Assembly: GCA_019694875.1 (NCBI GenBank)
Contig: JAIBBC010000004.1
Location: 1-64,000, forward strand
Direction: 5' to 3'
DNA length: 64,000 bases
DNA from: Cyclobacteriaceae bacterium
GTDB lineage: Bacteria > Bacteroidota > Bacteroidia > Cytophagales > Cyclobacteriaceae
The stretch's first letter is position 1. Every line of letters begins with the position of its first letter. Position numbers and translations under genes: made by a program. The notes below the pieces were generated by a model. That model searched no databases, was not told where the DNA came from, and saw nothing but the letters and a program-made list of their open reading frames with translations. Below are positions 8,896 through 17,787 of the stretch, piece after piece.

Positions 8896-9645
8896 ATGAC
8901 GATTCCAACAAAAAAGTTGAACATTTTCCTGCTACTGATCACACTTACGAGCGCAGCCCTCGCCCAGGACGTTGCAGCGCCTAAAACCACTGCCGCTAAG
9001 AAGGGACGCCCCAACATTCCGGGAACATTCCAGGTGGATCTGGGCTTCAACTTCCCCACGGAAAAGGCGGGCTTCAACACCCACTACTTCGGATCGAATA
9101 CCGTAAACCTGTATTACTTCTACGACATGCGTCTTGGCAAATCGAAATTCAGTATCCACCCGGGTGTTGGCTTCGGCCTCGAACGCTATAAGTTCAACAA
9201 CAACAAAACATTAGGCTATAATTCCACGCAAGACACCGTATTCATGACGGACGTTACGCTGCCGAACCTCCGCAAAACAAAACTCGTTACGAATTACATC
9301 GATGTGCCTTTTGAAGTTCGCTTCAGCTCACGCCCCGATGATCCAAACCGCAGCTTCAAAGTGTCATTGGGTTTTAAAGTGGGTTTGCTGTATGAGTCGT
9401 TCACCAAAATCAAATATAGTGAAGACGGTGAGCGCAAGAAGATCAAAGACAAGCAGAACTTCAACCTCTTCCCGATCCGCTACGGCCCGTACTTCCGCAT
9501 TGGTGGTGGTAACTTCTCGTTCTATGCGTACTACAGCCTGTCACCTCTGTTCAAGAGTCACGGTTTCGGAAAGGAACAAGCAGGTGGAAACGTAGCCGAG
9601 AACATCAACAACCTGACGTTTGGAATTTCGCTCGCAGCATTTTAA
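8896..9645 (+). CDS. Outer-membrane beta-barrel protein (porin-family type)
   Basis: 249 residues from ATG 8896. The first residues are basic, then a hydrophobic core ends in SAALAQ, a signal peptidase I site. The mature part has alternating-residue strands and aromatic girdle positions (NLYYFYDMR, HPGVGFGLERYKF, NYIDVPFEVRFSS, FSFYAYYSLSPLF) and ends in Phe, as outer-membrane barrels usually do. This pattern fits the OMP_b-brl_2-like family common in Bacteroidota. The start is fixed by the promoter, whose -7 element overlaps the only upstream alternative (GTG 8875). Specific function is unknown. Confidence 0.82.
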   Translation: MTIPTKKLNIFLLLITLTSAALAQDVAAPKTTAAKKGRPNIPGTFQVDLGFNFPTEKAGFNTHYFGSNTVNLYYFYDMRLGKSKFSIHPGVGFGLERYKFNNNKTLGYNSTQDTVFMTDVTLPNLRKTKLVTNYIDVPFEVRFSSRPDDPNRSFKVSLGFKVGLLYESFTKIKYSEDGERKKIKDKQNFNLFPIRYGPYFRIGGGNFSFYAYYSLSPLFKSHGFGKEQAGGNVAENINNLTFGISLAAF

Positions 9646-9670
9646 TCAAGCAAATAAAAGATATTTCAGA

Positions 9671-9692
9671 GCCCTCGCACGAGGGCTTTTTT
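9671..9692 (+). terminator. Rho-independent terminator after beta-barrel gene
   Basis: GCCCTCG-CA-CGAGGGC (9671-9686) followed by six T residues. It sits 26 bp after the beta-barrel stop and abuts the convergent enoyl-CoA hydratase stop at 9691. Confidence 0.88.
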
Positions 9693-10476
9693 ATTGCCCT
9701 TTAAAATCGGGCTTGCGCTTTTCAAGGAACGCGGTAACACCTTCTTTGTAATCGTTCGAAGTGCCGGCAATCTCCTGGCAGTACGCTTCATACTCCAGCA
9801 TTTCCTCAAGCGTACTTGTCACGGATTTGTTGAGCATCTTCTTAATAAGACCAATCGATTTAGTAGGGGCCTTTGCGAAATAGTCGGTGTAAAATTTAAC
9901 GGCCTGGTCAAGCTCGGCTGCCGGAACAGCTTTATTGATCAGCCCGATTGAAACAGCCTCTGCAGCCTTTACACGGTTGCCCATGCTGCACAATTCAAAC
10001 GCCTTGTTCATGCCCACCGTGCGGGGCAAGAAGTATGACGACCCTGAATCGGGCACAAGACCGATATTGATGAACACTTCGATCAACGTTGCGTCTTCAG
10101 ATGCCACAATCACATCACATGCAAGTGCCAGCGAACAGCCCGCGCCTGCAGCCACTCCGTTTAACCGGCACACAATCGGTTTCGGCAAATTACGCATAGC
10201 GCTCACGATCGGGTTGTATCGCTTGTGCAGCGACTGCATGAACGAACGCTTCTGATCGCCCGAGGCCGCTTTCAAATCCTGCCCCGAACAAAATGCTTTC
10301 CCTTCTCCCGTTAATACCACTACGCGCACTTGTGCATCCTTGGCTACGGCTTTCAGTGCATCCTGAAGCTCGTAGGTAATTTCATCGTTCAACGCATTGT
10401 AAACATCCGGACGGTTGAGTGTAATCGTGGCAACGCCCTGTTCCACCGAATACCTGAGGAATTGATAATTGCTCAT
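9691..10476 (-). CDS. Enoyl-CoA hydratase/isomerase family protein (PaaG-like)
   Basis: 261 residues, the usual length for a crotonase-fold enzyme. The CoA and oxyanion-hole segments GEGKAFCSGQDL and RLNGVAAGAGCSLALACD are present. The catalytic region has NIGLVPDSGSSYFLPR. An Asp in VPDSG, in place of the glutamate of true hydratases, is typical of PaaG (ring-1,2-epoxyphenylacetyl-CoA isomerase) and related delta3-delta2 isomerases. The enzyme should act on a CoA thioester in the cytoplasm, in fatty-acid or aromatic degradation. No other paa gene is visible nearby, so the pathway is uncertain. It lies 10 bp downstream of the PAP2-like gene and may belong to the rpoN transcript. Confidence 0.85.
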   Translation of the reverse strand: MSNYQFLRYSVEQGVATITLNRPDVYNALNDEITYELQDALKAVAKDAQVRVVVLTGEGKAFCSGQDLKAASGDQKRSFMQSLHKRYNPIVSAMRNLPKPIVCRLNGVAAGAGCSLALACDVIVASEDATLIEVFINIGLVPDSGSSYFLPRTVGMNKAFELCSMGNRVKAAEAVSIGLINKAVPAAELDQAVKFYTDYFAKAPTKSIGLIKKMLNKSVTSTLEEMLEYEAYCQEIAGTSNDYKEGVTAFLEKRKPDFKGQ

Positions 10477-10486
10477 AGCGTAATTA

Positions 10487-11110
10487 TTAAAAGAGAAGAG
10501 TAACTCCGAAAAATCCGATCAGAAGCCCCGCCAATCCACCCACTAAAATCTGGCGCGGGGTATGTGCATGCAATTGCAACCTGGCCGACATCACCACGCC
10601 TGCCAGCACCACCACGCCAATCGTAGTCCAAAACAGTAATTGATTATCCGATTGCTGATTGAGCGGTAATAAAATTCCCGCCAGGCCCGCGATGCCAATA
10701 GCATGCACGCTCACTTTATAAAACAATGTAATCAGAAAGCTGATCAGCACCAGCGCATCAATAATCAAAATAAATCTGAAAATATTATCCTCAAGGCCGA
10801 TCCTGTTCTGGTAGGTAAGCATGTATGTAAAGGTGGCATAAAGTACAAGAATCATGAAAAACGGGAACACGCGTTCCTGCCGGTTCTGCATCATAAGTGA
10901 TTTCACTGACCCGAACATCTTCATCATCGAGATCATCAGTGCCGGCAACAAAAAGCTCATCACGAAGTATATACCCACAAACTTCAGCTGAGAATCTGCG
11001 TTAATCGGATACAAGGCAGCGGGCAGCAGAAGTGCCATAATCAAAAACAAATAAGTGCCCATCAGCAACGGGTGGAACACGTACGAAATAATCCGGGCGA
11101 GAACGTTCAC
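10487..11110 (-). CDS. PAP2-like integral membrane protein (degenerate motifs)
   Basis: 207 residues with about six hydrophobic segments. The region KVSVHAIGIAG resembles the SGH motif of PAP2 phosphatases, and SARLQLHAHTPRQ resembles the third motif SR-x5-H-xxx-D, with the last Asp replaced by Gln. MQNRQERVFP may be the remains of the first motif. PAP2 enzymes dephosphorylate lipids such as undecaprenyl-PP or phosphatidic acid. The altered motif leaves activity uncertain. It starts at GTG 11110, sharing one base with the rpoN stop TAG, so it is translationally coupled to rpoN. Confidence 0.65.
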   Translation of the reverse strand: MNVLARIISYVFHPLLMGTYLFLIMALLLPAALYPINADSQLKFVGIYFVMSFLLPALMISMMKMFGSVKSLMMQNRQERVFPFFMILVLYATFTYMLTYQNRIGLEDNIFRFILIIDALVLISFLITLFYKVSVHAIGIAGLAGILLPLNQQSDNQLLFWTTIGVVVLAGVVMSARLQLHAHTPRQILVGGLAGLLIGFFGVTLLF

Positions 11111-12570
11111 TACTTCATTTCTTTACGGAGGCGTGCAACGGGTATGTTCAGCTGCTCGCGGTACTTGGCTACCGTGCGCCTGGCGATGTTGTAACCTTTT
11201 TCGTTCAGGATTTTCTCGAGGCGATCATCTGAAAAAGGTTTGTTCTTGTCTTCACTCTCGATAATGTCTTTGATGATCTGTTTCACCTCGCGCGAACTTA
11301 CCTCCTCACCTGAATCGGTAGCGATACCTTCTGAGAAAAAGTATTTCAAAGGGAAAATTCCGAAGTCGGTTTGAACCGCCTTACTGCTGGCCACGCGCGA
11401 TACGGTTGAAATATCCATGCTGATCATTTGCGCAATGTCTTTCAGGATCATCGGCTTGAGCTTGGTCTCATCACCCTCCAAAAAGAAATCGTATTGAAAA
11501 TCAACAATCGCTTTCATCGTGCGCAGTAACGTATGCTGGCGCTGTTTGATAGCATCGATAAACCATTTCGCTGCATCAAGCTTCTGCTTCACGAACGTTA
11601 CCGCTTCCTTCAGTTTCTTATCCTTTTTATCGCCCTTGTCGTAAGCTTTGAACATTTCCGTGTACGACTTGCTGATGCGAAGTTCAGGCGCGTTGCGCGA
11701 GTTCAGCGAAAGCTCAAGCTTACCATTGTTGTTTACCAGGATAAAGTCGGGCATGATGTACTGGTTCTTCACCATACCGGTGCTGCTTCCGCTTCCGGGC
11801 TTGGGGTTAAGCTTGATAATAACCTCCATGGCATCACGCACAAACTCTTCATCTTCGGTGCCGAGCTTCTTCTGGATTTTCTGGTAGTGTTTCTTGGTAA
11901 ACTCGTCAAAGCACTCTTCGATGATCTTCTTCGCAACGGCTACGTCAATGTCGTGGCCGTTATCCATCCGGTCGAGCTGCAATAATAAACACTCCTGCAG
12001 GTTGCGTGCCGCGATACCGGCCGGATCGAATGTCTGGATTTTTTTCAGGATCGATTCAACTTCTTCAACGGTTGTATCAATGCCCTGCGAAAATGCAAGA
12101 TCGTTAACGATCGCATCAAGATCCCTGCGGATGTAGCCGTCAGCTTCAATGCTTCCGATCAGTTGCTTGCCAATGGCGTCCTGCTTTTCATCCAGGCCCA
12201 GATAGCCAAGCTGCGACATAAGTTGTTCATGCAGGCTGGTGGCCATCGGGATCGGCATCTCGCGGTCTTCGTCATCTCCCCCGCCATCGCTCTGCATTTT
12301 ATAGCCGATGGAATCATCATCCCCCAGGTAGTCCTTGAGGTCTACATCATCGTCACTTTTGGAGTCGGTCTCTTCAAATTCTTCCGGCTCCGATTCGGTT
12401 TTTTCTTCCGGTTGTTCAGTCTCACCTTCCTCGAGGGCGGGGTTAACTTCCAGCTCCTCTTCAATGCGCGCATCGAGTTCGGCCGTTGGCACCTGCAGCA
12501 GCTTGATAAACTGAATTTGCTGCGGTGACAGCTTTTGTTGTAGTGATTGATTTAGTCCGAGTCGCTGCAT
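11110..12570 (-). CDS. rpoN: RNA polymerase sigma-54 factor
   Basis: 486 residues, normal for the family. The N-terminal activator-binding region I is glutamine-rich (LNQSLQQKLSPQQIQFIKLLQ). It is followed by a long acidic segment (about 43-75), the core-binding domain, a helix-turn-helix (ISMDISTVSRVASSKAVQT) and the C-terminal RpoN box ARRTVAKYRE. Sigma-54 directs RNA polymerase to -24/-12 promoters and needs an AAA+ activator to open them; no such activator is in this window. It is divergent from asnS across 192 bp and is followed with a 1-base overlap by the PAP2-like gene. Confidence 0.97.
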   Translation of the reverse strand: MQRLGLNQSLQQKLSPQQIQFIKLLQVPTAELDARIEEELEVNPALEEGETEQPEEKTESEPEEFEETDSKSDDDVDLKDYLGDDDSIGYKMQSDGGGDDEDREMPIPMATSLHEQLMSQLGYLGLDEKQDAIGKQLIGSIEADGYIRRDLDAIVNDLAFSQGIDTTVEEVESILKKIQTFDPAGIAARNLQECLLLQLDRMDNGHDIDVAVAKKIIEECFDEFTKKHYQKIQKKLGTEDEEFVRDAMEVIIKLNPKPGSGSSTGMVKNQYIMPDFILVNNNGKLELSLNSRNAPELRISKSYTEMFKAYDKGDKKDKKLKEAVTFVKQKLDAAKWFIDAIKQRQHTLLRTMKAIVDFQYDFFLEGDETKLKPMILKDIAQMISMDISTVSRVASSKAVQTDFGIFPLKYFFSEGIATDSGEEVSSREVKQIIKDIIESEDKNKPFSDDRLEKILNEKGYNIARRTVAKYREQLNIPVARLRKEMK

Positions 12571-12762
12571 TATTCTTTTCCTCTCTGAGTCTGTTTTCGC
12601 TTAGGCAAATTTATCAATTCGGCTTATTCCTTAAAATCCCGCAAGGCAATTGACGTACCAAAACGACAACTTTAAAAAGTTTTTTGATAAAACTTACAAA
12701 ATGCCGTTTTTTGCGCCCTTGCTGCCGGTGAAAAACATTTGACCCACAGCGATTTACATCTT

Positions 12763-14199
12763 ATGAAACGAACCAAAATTAAAGAGCTTCTGTCGACAGC
12801 GCCCACGGGCCAGCCGGTAACCGTGCAGGGTTGGGTGCGTACTTTCCGCAACAATCAATTCATTTCCATTAATGACGGCTCTACAATTCAGAATATACAG
12901 GCAGTGATCGACTTCACCGCAACCGATGAGGCATTGCTCAAACGCATTACTACGGGCGCGTGTATTTCCGTTACCGGTGACCTGATTGCGTCACTCGGTA
13001 AAGGCCAGGCCGTGGAAGTAAAAGTGAAGGAGCTTACCATCCTGGGCGACTGCGATGCAGAGGCATATCCCCTGCAGCTGAAGAACCGCCCGAGCCTTGA
13101 ATACCTGCGTGAGATTGCTCACCTGCGGTCGCGCACCAACACATTCGGTGCTGTGATGCGGGTTCGTCATGCAATGGCTTACGCGGTCCACAAGTTCTTC
13201 AACGACCGTGGATTTACGTATGTACACACTCCGGTAATTACAGGCTCAGATGCCGAAGGTGCCGGTGCGATGTTCAAAGTAACGACACTCGATCTTAACA
13301 AGCTTCCGAAAAACGAAGCCGGACATATCGATTATAAAGAAGATTTCTTTGGCCGCGAAACAAACTTAACAGTATCCGGTCAGCTGGAAGGTGAAACCTA
13401 TGCGCTTGCGCTTGGCGACATCTATACATTCGGGCCAACGTTTCGTGCGGAGAACTCGAACACCACCCGTCACCTGGCGGAGTTCTGGATGATTGAACCG
13501 GAGATGGCGTTTTATGAACTCAGCGATAACATGGAACTCGCGGAAGCGTTCCTGAAATTTTTGTGCAAGTACGCGCTAGACCACTGTGCCGATGATCTCG
13601 AGTTCCTGAACAAGCGCGCACAGGAAGAGGAAGCAAGCAAGCCACAGGAGCAACGCAGTGAATTGGGCCTCATCGACCGCCTGAAGTTTATCGTTGATAA
13701 CGACTTTCAGCGTTTGTCGTACACGGAAGCAATAGACATTCTGAAAAATTCCAACCCGAACAAGAAAAAGAAGTTCCAGTACCTGGTTGAAAACTGGGGC
13801 GTTGATTTGCAATCGGAACACGAACGCTTCCTGGTTGAAAAGCATTTTAAGAAGCCGGTTATCCTGTATAACTATCCGGCCGAGATCAAAGCGTTCTACA
13901 TGCGCCAGAATGAAGATGGTAAAACCGTTGCCGCAATGGACGTGTTGTTCCCGGGTATTGGTGAAATCATTGGCGGTTCGCAACGCGAAGAACGTTACGA
14001 CCGGCTAGTAAAGCGTGTGAATGAGCTTGGCCTTCCTGAAAAAGAACTGTGGTGGTATCTGGATCTGCGCAAGTTTGGTTCGGCCCCGCACAGCGGCTTC
14101 GGGCTTGGCTTCGAAAGGCTGATGTTGTTTGTTACCGGTATGACCAACATCCGCGATGTAATTCCGTTCCCGCGTTTCCCCGGAAGTGCAGAGTTTTAA
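12763..14199 (+). CDS. asnS: Asparaginyl-tRNA synthetase
   Basis: 478 residues from ATG 12763 (a TTG at 12739 would add eight residues and is less likely). It has an N-terminal OB-fold anticodon-binding domain ([20 protein letters not shown]). The class II catalytic core follows, with motif 2 in [20 protein letters not shown] and motif 3 in [15 protein letters not shown]. The [13 protein letters not shown] pattern separates AsnRS from AspRS. It charges tRNA-Asn with asparagine using ATP in the cytoplasm. A short barrel gene follows after 6 bp, so read-through is likely. Confidence 0.97.
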   Translation: MKRTKIKELLSTAPTGQPVTVQGWVRTFRNNQFISINDGSTIQNIQAVIDFTATDEALLKRITTGACISVTGDLIASLGKGQAVEVKVKELTILGDCDAEAYPLQLKNRPSLEYLREIAHLRSRTNTFGAVMRVRHAMAYAVHKFFNDRGFTYVHTPVITGSDAEGAGAMFKVTTLDLNKLPKNEAGHIDYKEDFFGRETNLTVSGQLEGETYALALGDIYTFGPTFRAENSNTTRHLAEFWMIEPEMAFYELSDNMELAEAFLKFLCKYALDHCADDLEFLNKRAQEEEASKPQEQRSELGLIDRLKFIVDNDFQRLSYTEAIDILKNSNPNKKKKFQYLVENWGVDLQSEHERFLVEKHFKKPVILYNYPAEIKAFYMRQNEDGKTVAAMDVLFPGIGEIIGGSQREERYDRLVKRVNELGLPEKELWWYLDLRKFGSAPHSGFGLGFERLMLFVTGMTNIRDVIPFPRFPGSAEF

Positions 14200-14205
14200 A
14201 ACGGT

Positions 14206-14763
14206 ATGAAACAGAGACTCTTTTACATCTTGTTTGTGTGTACGGTCAGCGTAGTATCCGGCCAGAACGATGATGCGCACAAAGGCGCAGAGCAAGATGG
14301 TGGTGTCGAGATCTTTGGCGGGTTTTCAGGCTCCACGTTACGGGGCGATGTAAGCGGTGATATTGACAGAAGAACCGCTTTTCATGGTGGAGTGCTCTTT
14401 ATTATGCCCGTTCACAAAATGTTTGGCATTAAAGTAGGTTTAGGGTATTCAGGCCGTGGAGCAAACGTACCCGGTGAGGGAACCATCAAGCTTAATTATG
14501 TTGAAGCTCCGCTGTTACTGTGTGTGGGCAGGGAAAAGTTTAACGTGTTTGCAGGACCGCAAGCCGCACTCTTAATTAAAAGCAATATCGATTTATCTGA
14601 AACTCTTGATGCCGGGATAAGCTACGGCTTAAGTGTGGGACTAAATGACCGTGGCTTCATACGTTTGGTGCTCTACCATGGGTTGAAAAATGCGGTTAAT
14701 CGCCCGGAAATCAATATTACCAACGGCTATTTTTCCGTTGTGCTCGGCTATCGACTCCCTTAA
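14206..14763 (+). CDS. Small outer-membrane beta-barrel protein
   Basis: 185 residues. The signal peptide ends near VVSGQ. The mature chain has glycine-rich amphipathic strands (VEIFGGFSGSTLRGD, FGIKVGLGYSGRG, NVFAGPQAALLI) ending in YFSVVLGYRLP, as in the PorT/OMP_b-brl_2-like family of eight-stranded barrels. It begins 6 bp after asnS and is probably co-transcribed, although no functional link is evident. Ligand and role are unknown. Confidence 0.75.
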   Translation: MKQRLFYILFVCTVSVVSGQNDDAHKGAEQDGGVEIFGGFSGSTLRGDVSGDIDRRTAFHGGVLFIMPVHKMFGIKVGLGYSGRGANVPGEGTIKLNYVEAPLLLCVGREKFNVFAGPQAALLIKSNIDLSETLDAGISYGLSVGLNDRGFIRLVLYHGLKNAVNRPEINITNGYFSVVLGYRLP

Positions 14764-14811
14764 ATTTTCCTTTATTCCATGTTGGATACGCTGCGCACCG
14801 GATTAGTTCTC

Positions 14812-15639
14812 CTATTTATTCTTAAACGCCAACAGCGGCACATGGCTTTGAAACGCCATCTTCTTGGTTACACTGCGATGGAAAAGGTTTTCGTATGCGG
14901 TTCGCTTGTGCGTAAACATAGCCACCATATCGGCCTTTAATTCTTTCACATACGAATCGATTACACGGTCGATGGGCTTGCCGGATTTAATCATCACGGT
15001 ACTCTTGCGGTAGTCAACCTGCTTCAAAATGCTCTTAACTTTATTCTGCAGCTCTTCTTCACTCTTCGTTTTATCGCATACATGCAGTACGTGAAGGGTT
15101 GCATCCAGCAGTTTTAAATAGGGCTTCAACACACCAATTTCACTTTCAAGATATTTAAGATCGGCTGCATAAATAATGTTCTTAAAGTTATTGAACCGCG
15201 CACGTGACGGAACAGCGAGCACCGGAATGCGGCTGGCGTCCATCACGGAAACTGTATTGCTGCCCAGCACATACTTCGATAGCCCGCTTGCACCTTTTGT
15301 GCCCATGACAATCAGTTCAATCTGGTTGCGCTTCGCGAACAGCCTCACGGTGTTACTAAACGATCTGCCTTTGCGGATTTTTACAACAATCGGATTGCCC
15401 GTTTTGCTGAGCTTCTCAGCTTCGGCAACAATAGGCTCAAATCGCTGGCGTGCCAATACGGACGCTTCACGACTGATTGCCTTGGCCTCTTCCTGCATAC
15501 TGGCCCGTGTTGGCTTCACGAAGTTGTCCATCACATGCAGTAGCGTGACAGAACCGTTGATACGGTTGGCCATGCTTATGGCATATTCTATCGCTACCAG
15601 CGATAATTTGGAAAAATCCGTTGGAACGAGAATGTTCAT
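14812..15639 (-). CDS. Universal stress protein with two Usp domains
   Basis: 275 residues made of two tandem Usp folds. The first (1-145) starts with MNILVPTDFSKLSLVAIEYA and carries the ATP-binding signature in VMGTKGASG followed by LGSNTVSV. The second (about 155-275) lacks the full glycine motif, as is common for the C-terminal half. Proteins of this kind respond to starvation, redox or envelope stress in the cytoplasm and may bind ATP. It is the last of a row of minus-strand genes after the DUF3052 gene (33-bp gap). Confidence 0.9.
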   Translation of the reverse strand: MNILVPTDFSKLSLVAIEYAISMANRINGSVTLLHVMDNFVKPTRASMQEEAKAISREASVLARQRFEPIVAEAEKLSKTGNPIVVKIRKGRSFSNTVRLFAKRNQIELIVMGTKGASGLSKYVLGSNTVSVMDASRIPVLAVPSRARFNNFKNIIYAADLKYLESEIGVLKPYLKLLDATLHVLHVCDKTKSEEELQNKVKSILKQVDYRKSTVMIKSGKPIDRVIDSYVKELKADMVAMFTHKRTAYENLFHRSVTKKMAFQSHVPLLAFKNK

Positions 15640-15672
15640 CGTAAAGCAAGATAATGAACTTATTGATTTCCG

Positions 15673-16074
15673 TCACCGGTCTTTTAACCGAAACACAAAT
15701 TTCAGCCCCGACCACACCTCATCAATCGCGCATACTTTTACATCAACCAATCCCGTCCGAAGGCCGAAGTCCCGGATTTTGTTTTCATCAAGGTCGGTTG
15801 GGACTTTGCTTGCTTTCTTGGGCCATGAAACCCACAACATTCCATCTTTCCTCAAATGCTCTGCGCACCGCACAAATTCCTTTTCAAAAGTCTTTTGATC
15901 TTTCACAAACAGGTGGGTAAAGTCAACCGATCCGGTAAGACTTTTTTTAAGGATTACGGTTTTCGGAAGCCCCACCAGTGCTTTATAGTTGTCGGGCGCC
16001 TGAAAGAGATAAAGCTCTGCATCATCTTTGATACCGAGTTTCTTCAGTAACGGTGTTTGTGAGTATCCGGCCAT
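15673..16074 (-). CDS. DUF3052-like protein
   Basis: 133 residues, no signal peptide. The opening AGYSQTPLLKKLGIKDD is characteristic of the DUF3052 family, and DGMLWVSWPKKASKVPTDL fits its conserved middle. The predicted fold is alpha/beta and resembles a small methyltransferase-like domain without an evident SAM site. Function is unknown. It sits between a TolB-like propeller gene (28-bp gap) and the universal stress protein gene, all on the same strand. Confidence 0.75.
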   Translation of the reverse strand: MAGYSQTPLLKKLGIKDDAELYLFQAPDNYKALVGLPKTVILKKSLTGSVDFTHLFVKDQKTFEKEFVRCAEHLRKDGMLWVSWPKKASKVPTDLDENKIRDFGLRTGLVDVKVCAIDEVWSGLKFVFRLKDR

Positions 16075-16102
16075 TCAGGAGGAGCGTTATCCTCCATAAA
16101 GT

Positions 16103-17062
16103 TTAATTGCCGGCCTGAATTTTCAAAGCGGAAATATCTGTTTGGTAGATGTCGCCAAGGCCATTGCCTGCGCCTTTCAGGCGTTTATTCATGTCCGCAG
16201 TAGTTTCCTTTTTTACCGATTGATTTGTGTTTCGGGTGCTGGCGAAAAAGAAGTAGCGGCCATCGCGACTTACTTTTGGTGAAAATTCTGTAACGGATGA
16301 GTTGAAAGGCTCCGGCAGCTTTTGTGCTACAGTCCAGTTTCCATTTTTGTTGTACGAGACATAGAGATCAGCATAGTCGAGATGGTCCGGACGTGCCGCC
16401 ATAAAAATCAGGTATGTTTCATCGCGCGAAATGAATGGCTCAAACTCGCTTCCTTCGGTGTTAATCGCATCGCCCAGGTTTTCGGCTGCCTGATAGACGT
16501 TGTTTTTCAGTACGCTTCTGTAAATATCAGCCGCACCCTTCCCTCCCTTTCTTCGTGAACCGAAATAAAGTGTTCCATTATCGGTTAACGTTGGATAGTA
16601 TTCACTCTCCGGACTGTTAATCACATCGGGCAATCTTACCGGTGCACTCCAGCCGGAGCTGGTACGAGTCATTTTCCAGATGTCGAAATCTTTGGCAGGT
16701 TCACCCTCGTGTAACGGTCGGTTAGATATAAAGTAAAATTCCTTTCCGTCTTTCGTGATGAAGGGGTCGGCATCCCAATACGTACCGGAAAACGATGCGA
16801 CCTCCGGAGCAGTCCACGCATTATTCTTAAAATATGAAACGCAAATAGTCCATTTACTCAGATCAGGAGCGCTCTTTACAAAGTATACCGTGTCACCCGT
16901 CACCGAAAACTCCGCATGCGATTCATAGTCGCCTGCACTGATAATTCCCTCGCCAAAAATCTTTGGCCCGGGTATCGGCTGTTGAGAATAGTATCGCGGG
17001 TTTTGCGCATCTGCAAACGGAGCGATTGAAACAATGATAAAGGTGGCAAGAATTAGTTTCAT
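16103..17062 (-). CDS. Secreted TolB/PD40-type beta-propeller protein
   Basis: 319 residues from ATG 17062. Upstream in-frame codons exist to 17125 but would place 21 residues before a good signal peptide (KLILATFIIVSIAPFADAQ). The mature part contains repeated PD40-like blades: DPFITKDGKEFYFISNR, YPTLTDNGTLYFGSRR, EPFISRDETYLIFMAAR and SPKVSRDGRYFFFAST. Such propellers are usually periplasmic interaction scaffolds. No enzymatic domain is seen. It may start a transcript that continues into the DUF3052 and Usp genes. Confidence 0.8.
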   Translation of the reverse strand: MKLILATFIIVSIAPFADAQNPRYYSQQPIPGPKIFGEGIISAGDYESHAEFSVTGDTVYFVKSAPDLSKWTICVSYFKNNAWTAPEVASFSGTYWDADPFITKDGKEFYFISNRPLHEGEPAKDFDIWKMTRTSSGWSAPVRLPDVINSPESEYYPTLTDNGTLYFGSRRKGGKGAADIYRSVLKNNVYQAAENLGDAINTEGSEFEPFISRDETYLIFMAARPDHLDYADLYVSYNKNGNWTVAQKLPEPFNSSVTEFSPKVSRDGRYFFFASTRNTNQSVKKETTADMNKRLKGAGNGLGDIYQTDISALKIQAGN

Positions 17063-17097
17063 GGCGAAAGTTAGTCTGCAAAGTATTCGCGGAGCGT

Positions 17098-17125
17098 CAA
17101 AAAAAAATGCCGCAAATTGCGGCAT
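17098..17125 (-). terminator. Rho-independent terminator after LPP20-like gene
   Basis: In minus-strand RNA, ATGCCGC-AATTT-GCGGCAT (17125-17107) is followed by a run of U from the nine A residues at 17098-17106. It ends the unit 19188-17148. Confidence 0.88.
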
Positions 17126-17147
17126 CTCTTTTCGTTCGGAAGAGCAA

Positions 17148-17714
17148 TTACTTGTTGCTCATCTTCTCCATTTCTTTATCGAAAGTTTCTTTAAATTTCT
17201 CGTAATCGTAGTCGATTTTCAGTTTCTGATCTTTTGAAAGATTTTCAGTGTACTGCTGAACGATGTCGCTTGCTGAAAGCTCGATCGCTACGTATGTTCT
17301 GTAACCACCTTTTTCAGTCTGAACCTGCTTTTCGCAGATCATCTTAATGCCTGACAAGGTCTGGTCAACAATTGTTCTGTTCAACTGCTCGAAACGCTCT
17401 TCGAGGTCTTCCTTGTTATTGAACTCACGTGAGTTCACGTAGTTGTCAGTAACGGTTTTAACAGTCGACTGGATCGCAGCAGCAAGTTCAGCACGTGCGT
17501 TGTCCATAGCCTTCTTTTTAGAAACCACGAGGTCAGAGCTTTCGCCCAATGAGTTAGCGCGGAAAAATTTATTGTTGGTGAAATAATCCGGGCCTGAGCA
17601 AGGAATATTTACTTCCTTCTCGCCTTTAGGAAGCTTCTCTTTTCCTTTACAGCCGATCATAACAGCACCGGCTAAGGCGAACAGAAGTAATGAGGAGTAC
17701 GTCAACTTTTTCAT
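17148..17714 (-). CDS. LPP20-like lipoprotein
   Basis: 188 residues from ATG 17714 (an ATG three codons upstream is possible). The signal peptide ends in a lipobox, MIGCKG. The mature part has VVSKKKAMDNARAELAAAI and GYRTYVAIELS, the helix-strand pattern of the LPP20 domain in which processed N-terminal residues precede a short alpha/beta fold. LPP20 proteins are outer-membrane lipoproteins, often encoded near CsgG-like or motility/secretion genes, and have no established biochemical role. The gene follows a larger LPP20-like gene on the same strand after about 73 bp and is closed by a clear terminator. Confidence 0.75.
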   Translation of the reverse strand: MKKLTYSSLLLFALAGAVMIGCKGKEKLPKGEKEVNIPCSGPDYFTNNKFFRANSLGESSDLVVSKKKAMDNARAELAAAIQSTVKTVTDNYVNSREFNNKEDLEERFEQLNRTIVDQTLSGIKMICEKQVQTEKGGYRTYVAIELSASDIVQQYTENLSKDQKLKIDYDYEKFKETFDKEMEKMSNK

Positions 17715-17787
17715 ATGTAGCAATTTGGTTATGTAATTTACAGTGTTACAATTTTAAGACCAACTTTATGGTCGTGATTAAAAATCT

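Noticed and set aside
15176..15898. Plus-strand ORF of 240 codons
   Set aside because: Antisense to the universal stress protein and the DUF3052 gene, both with clear family motifs; it spans two real genes and their gap.
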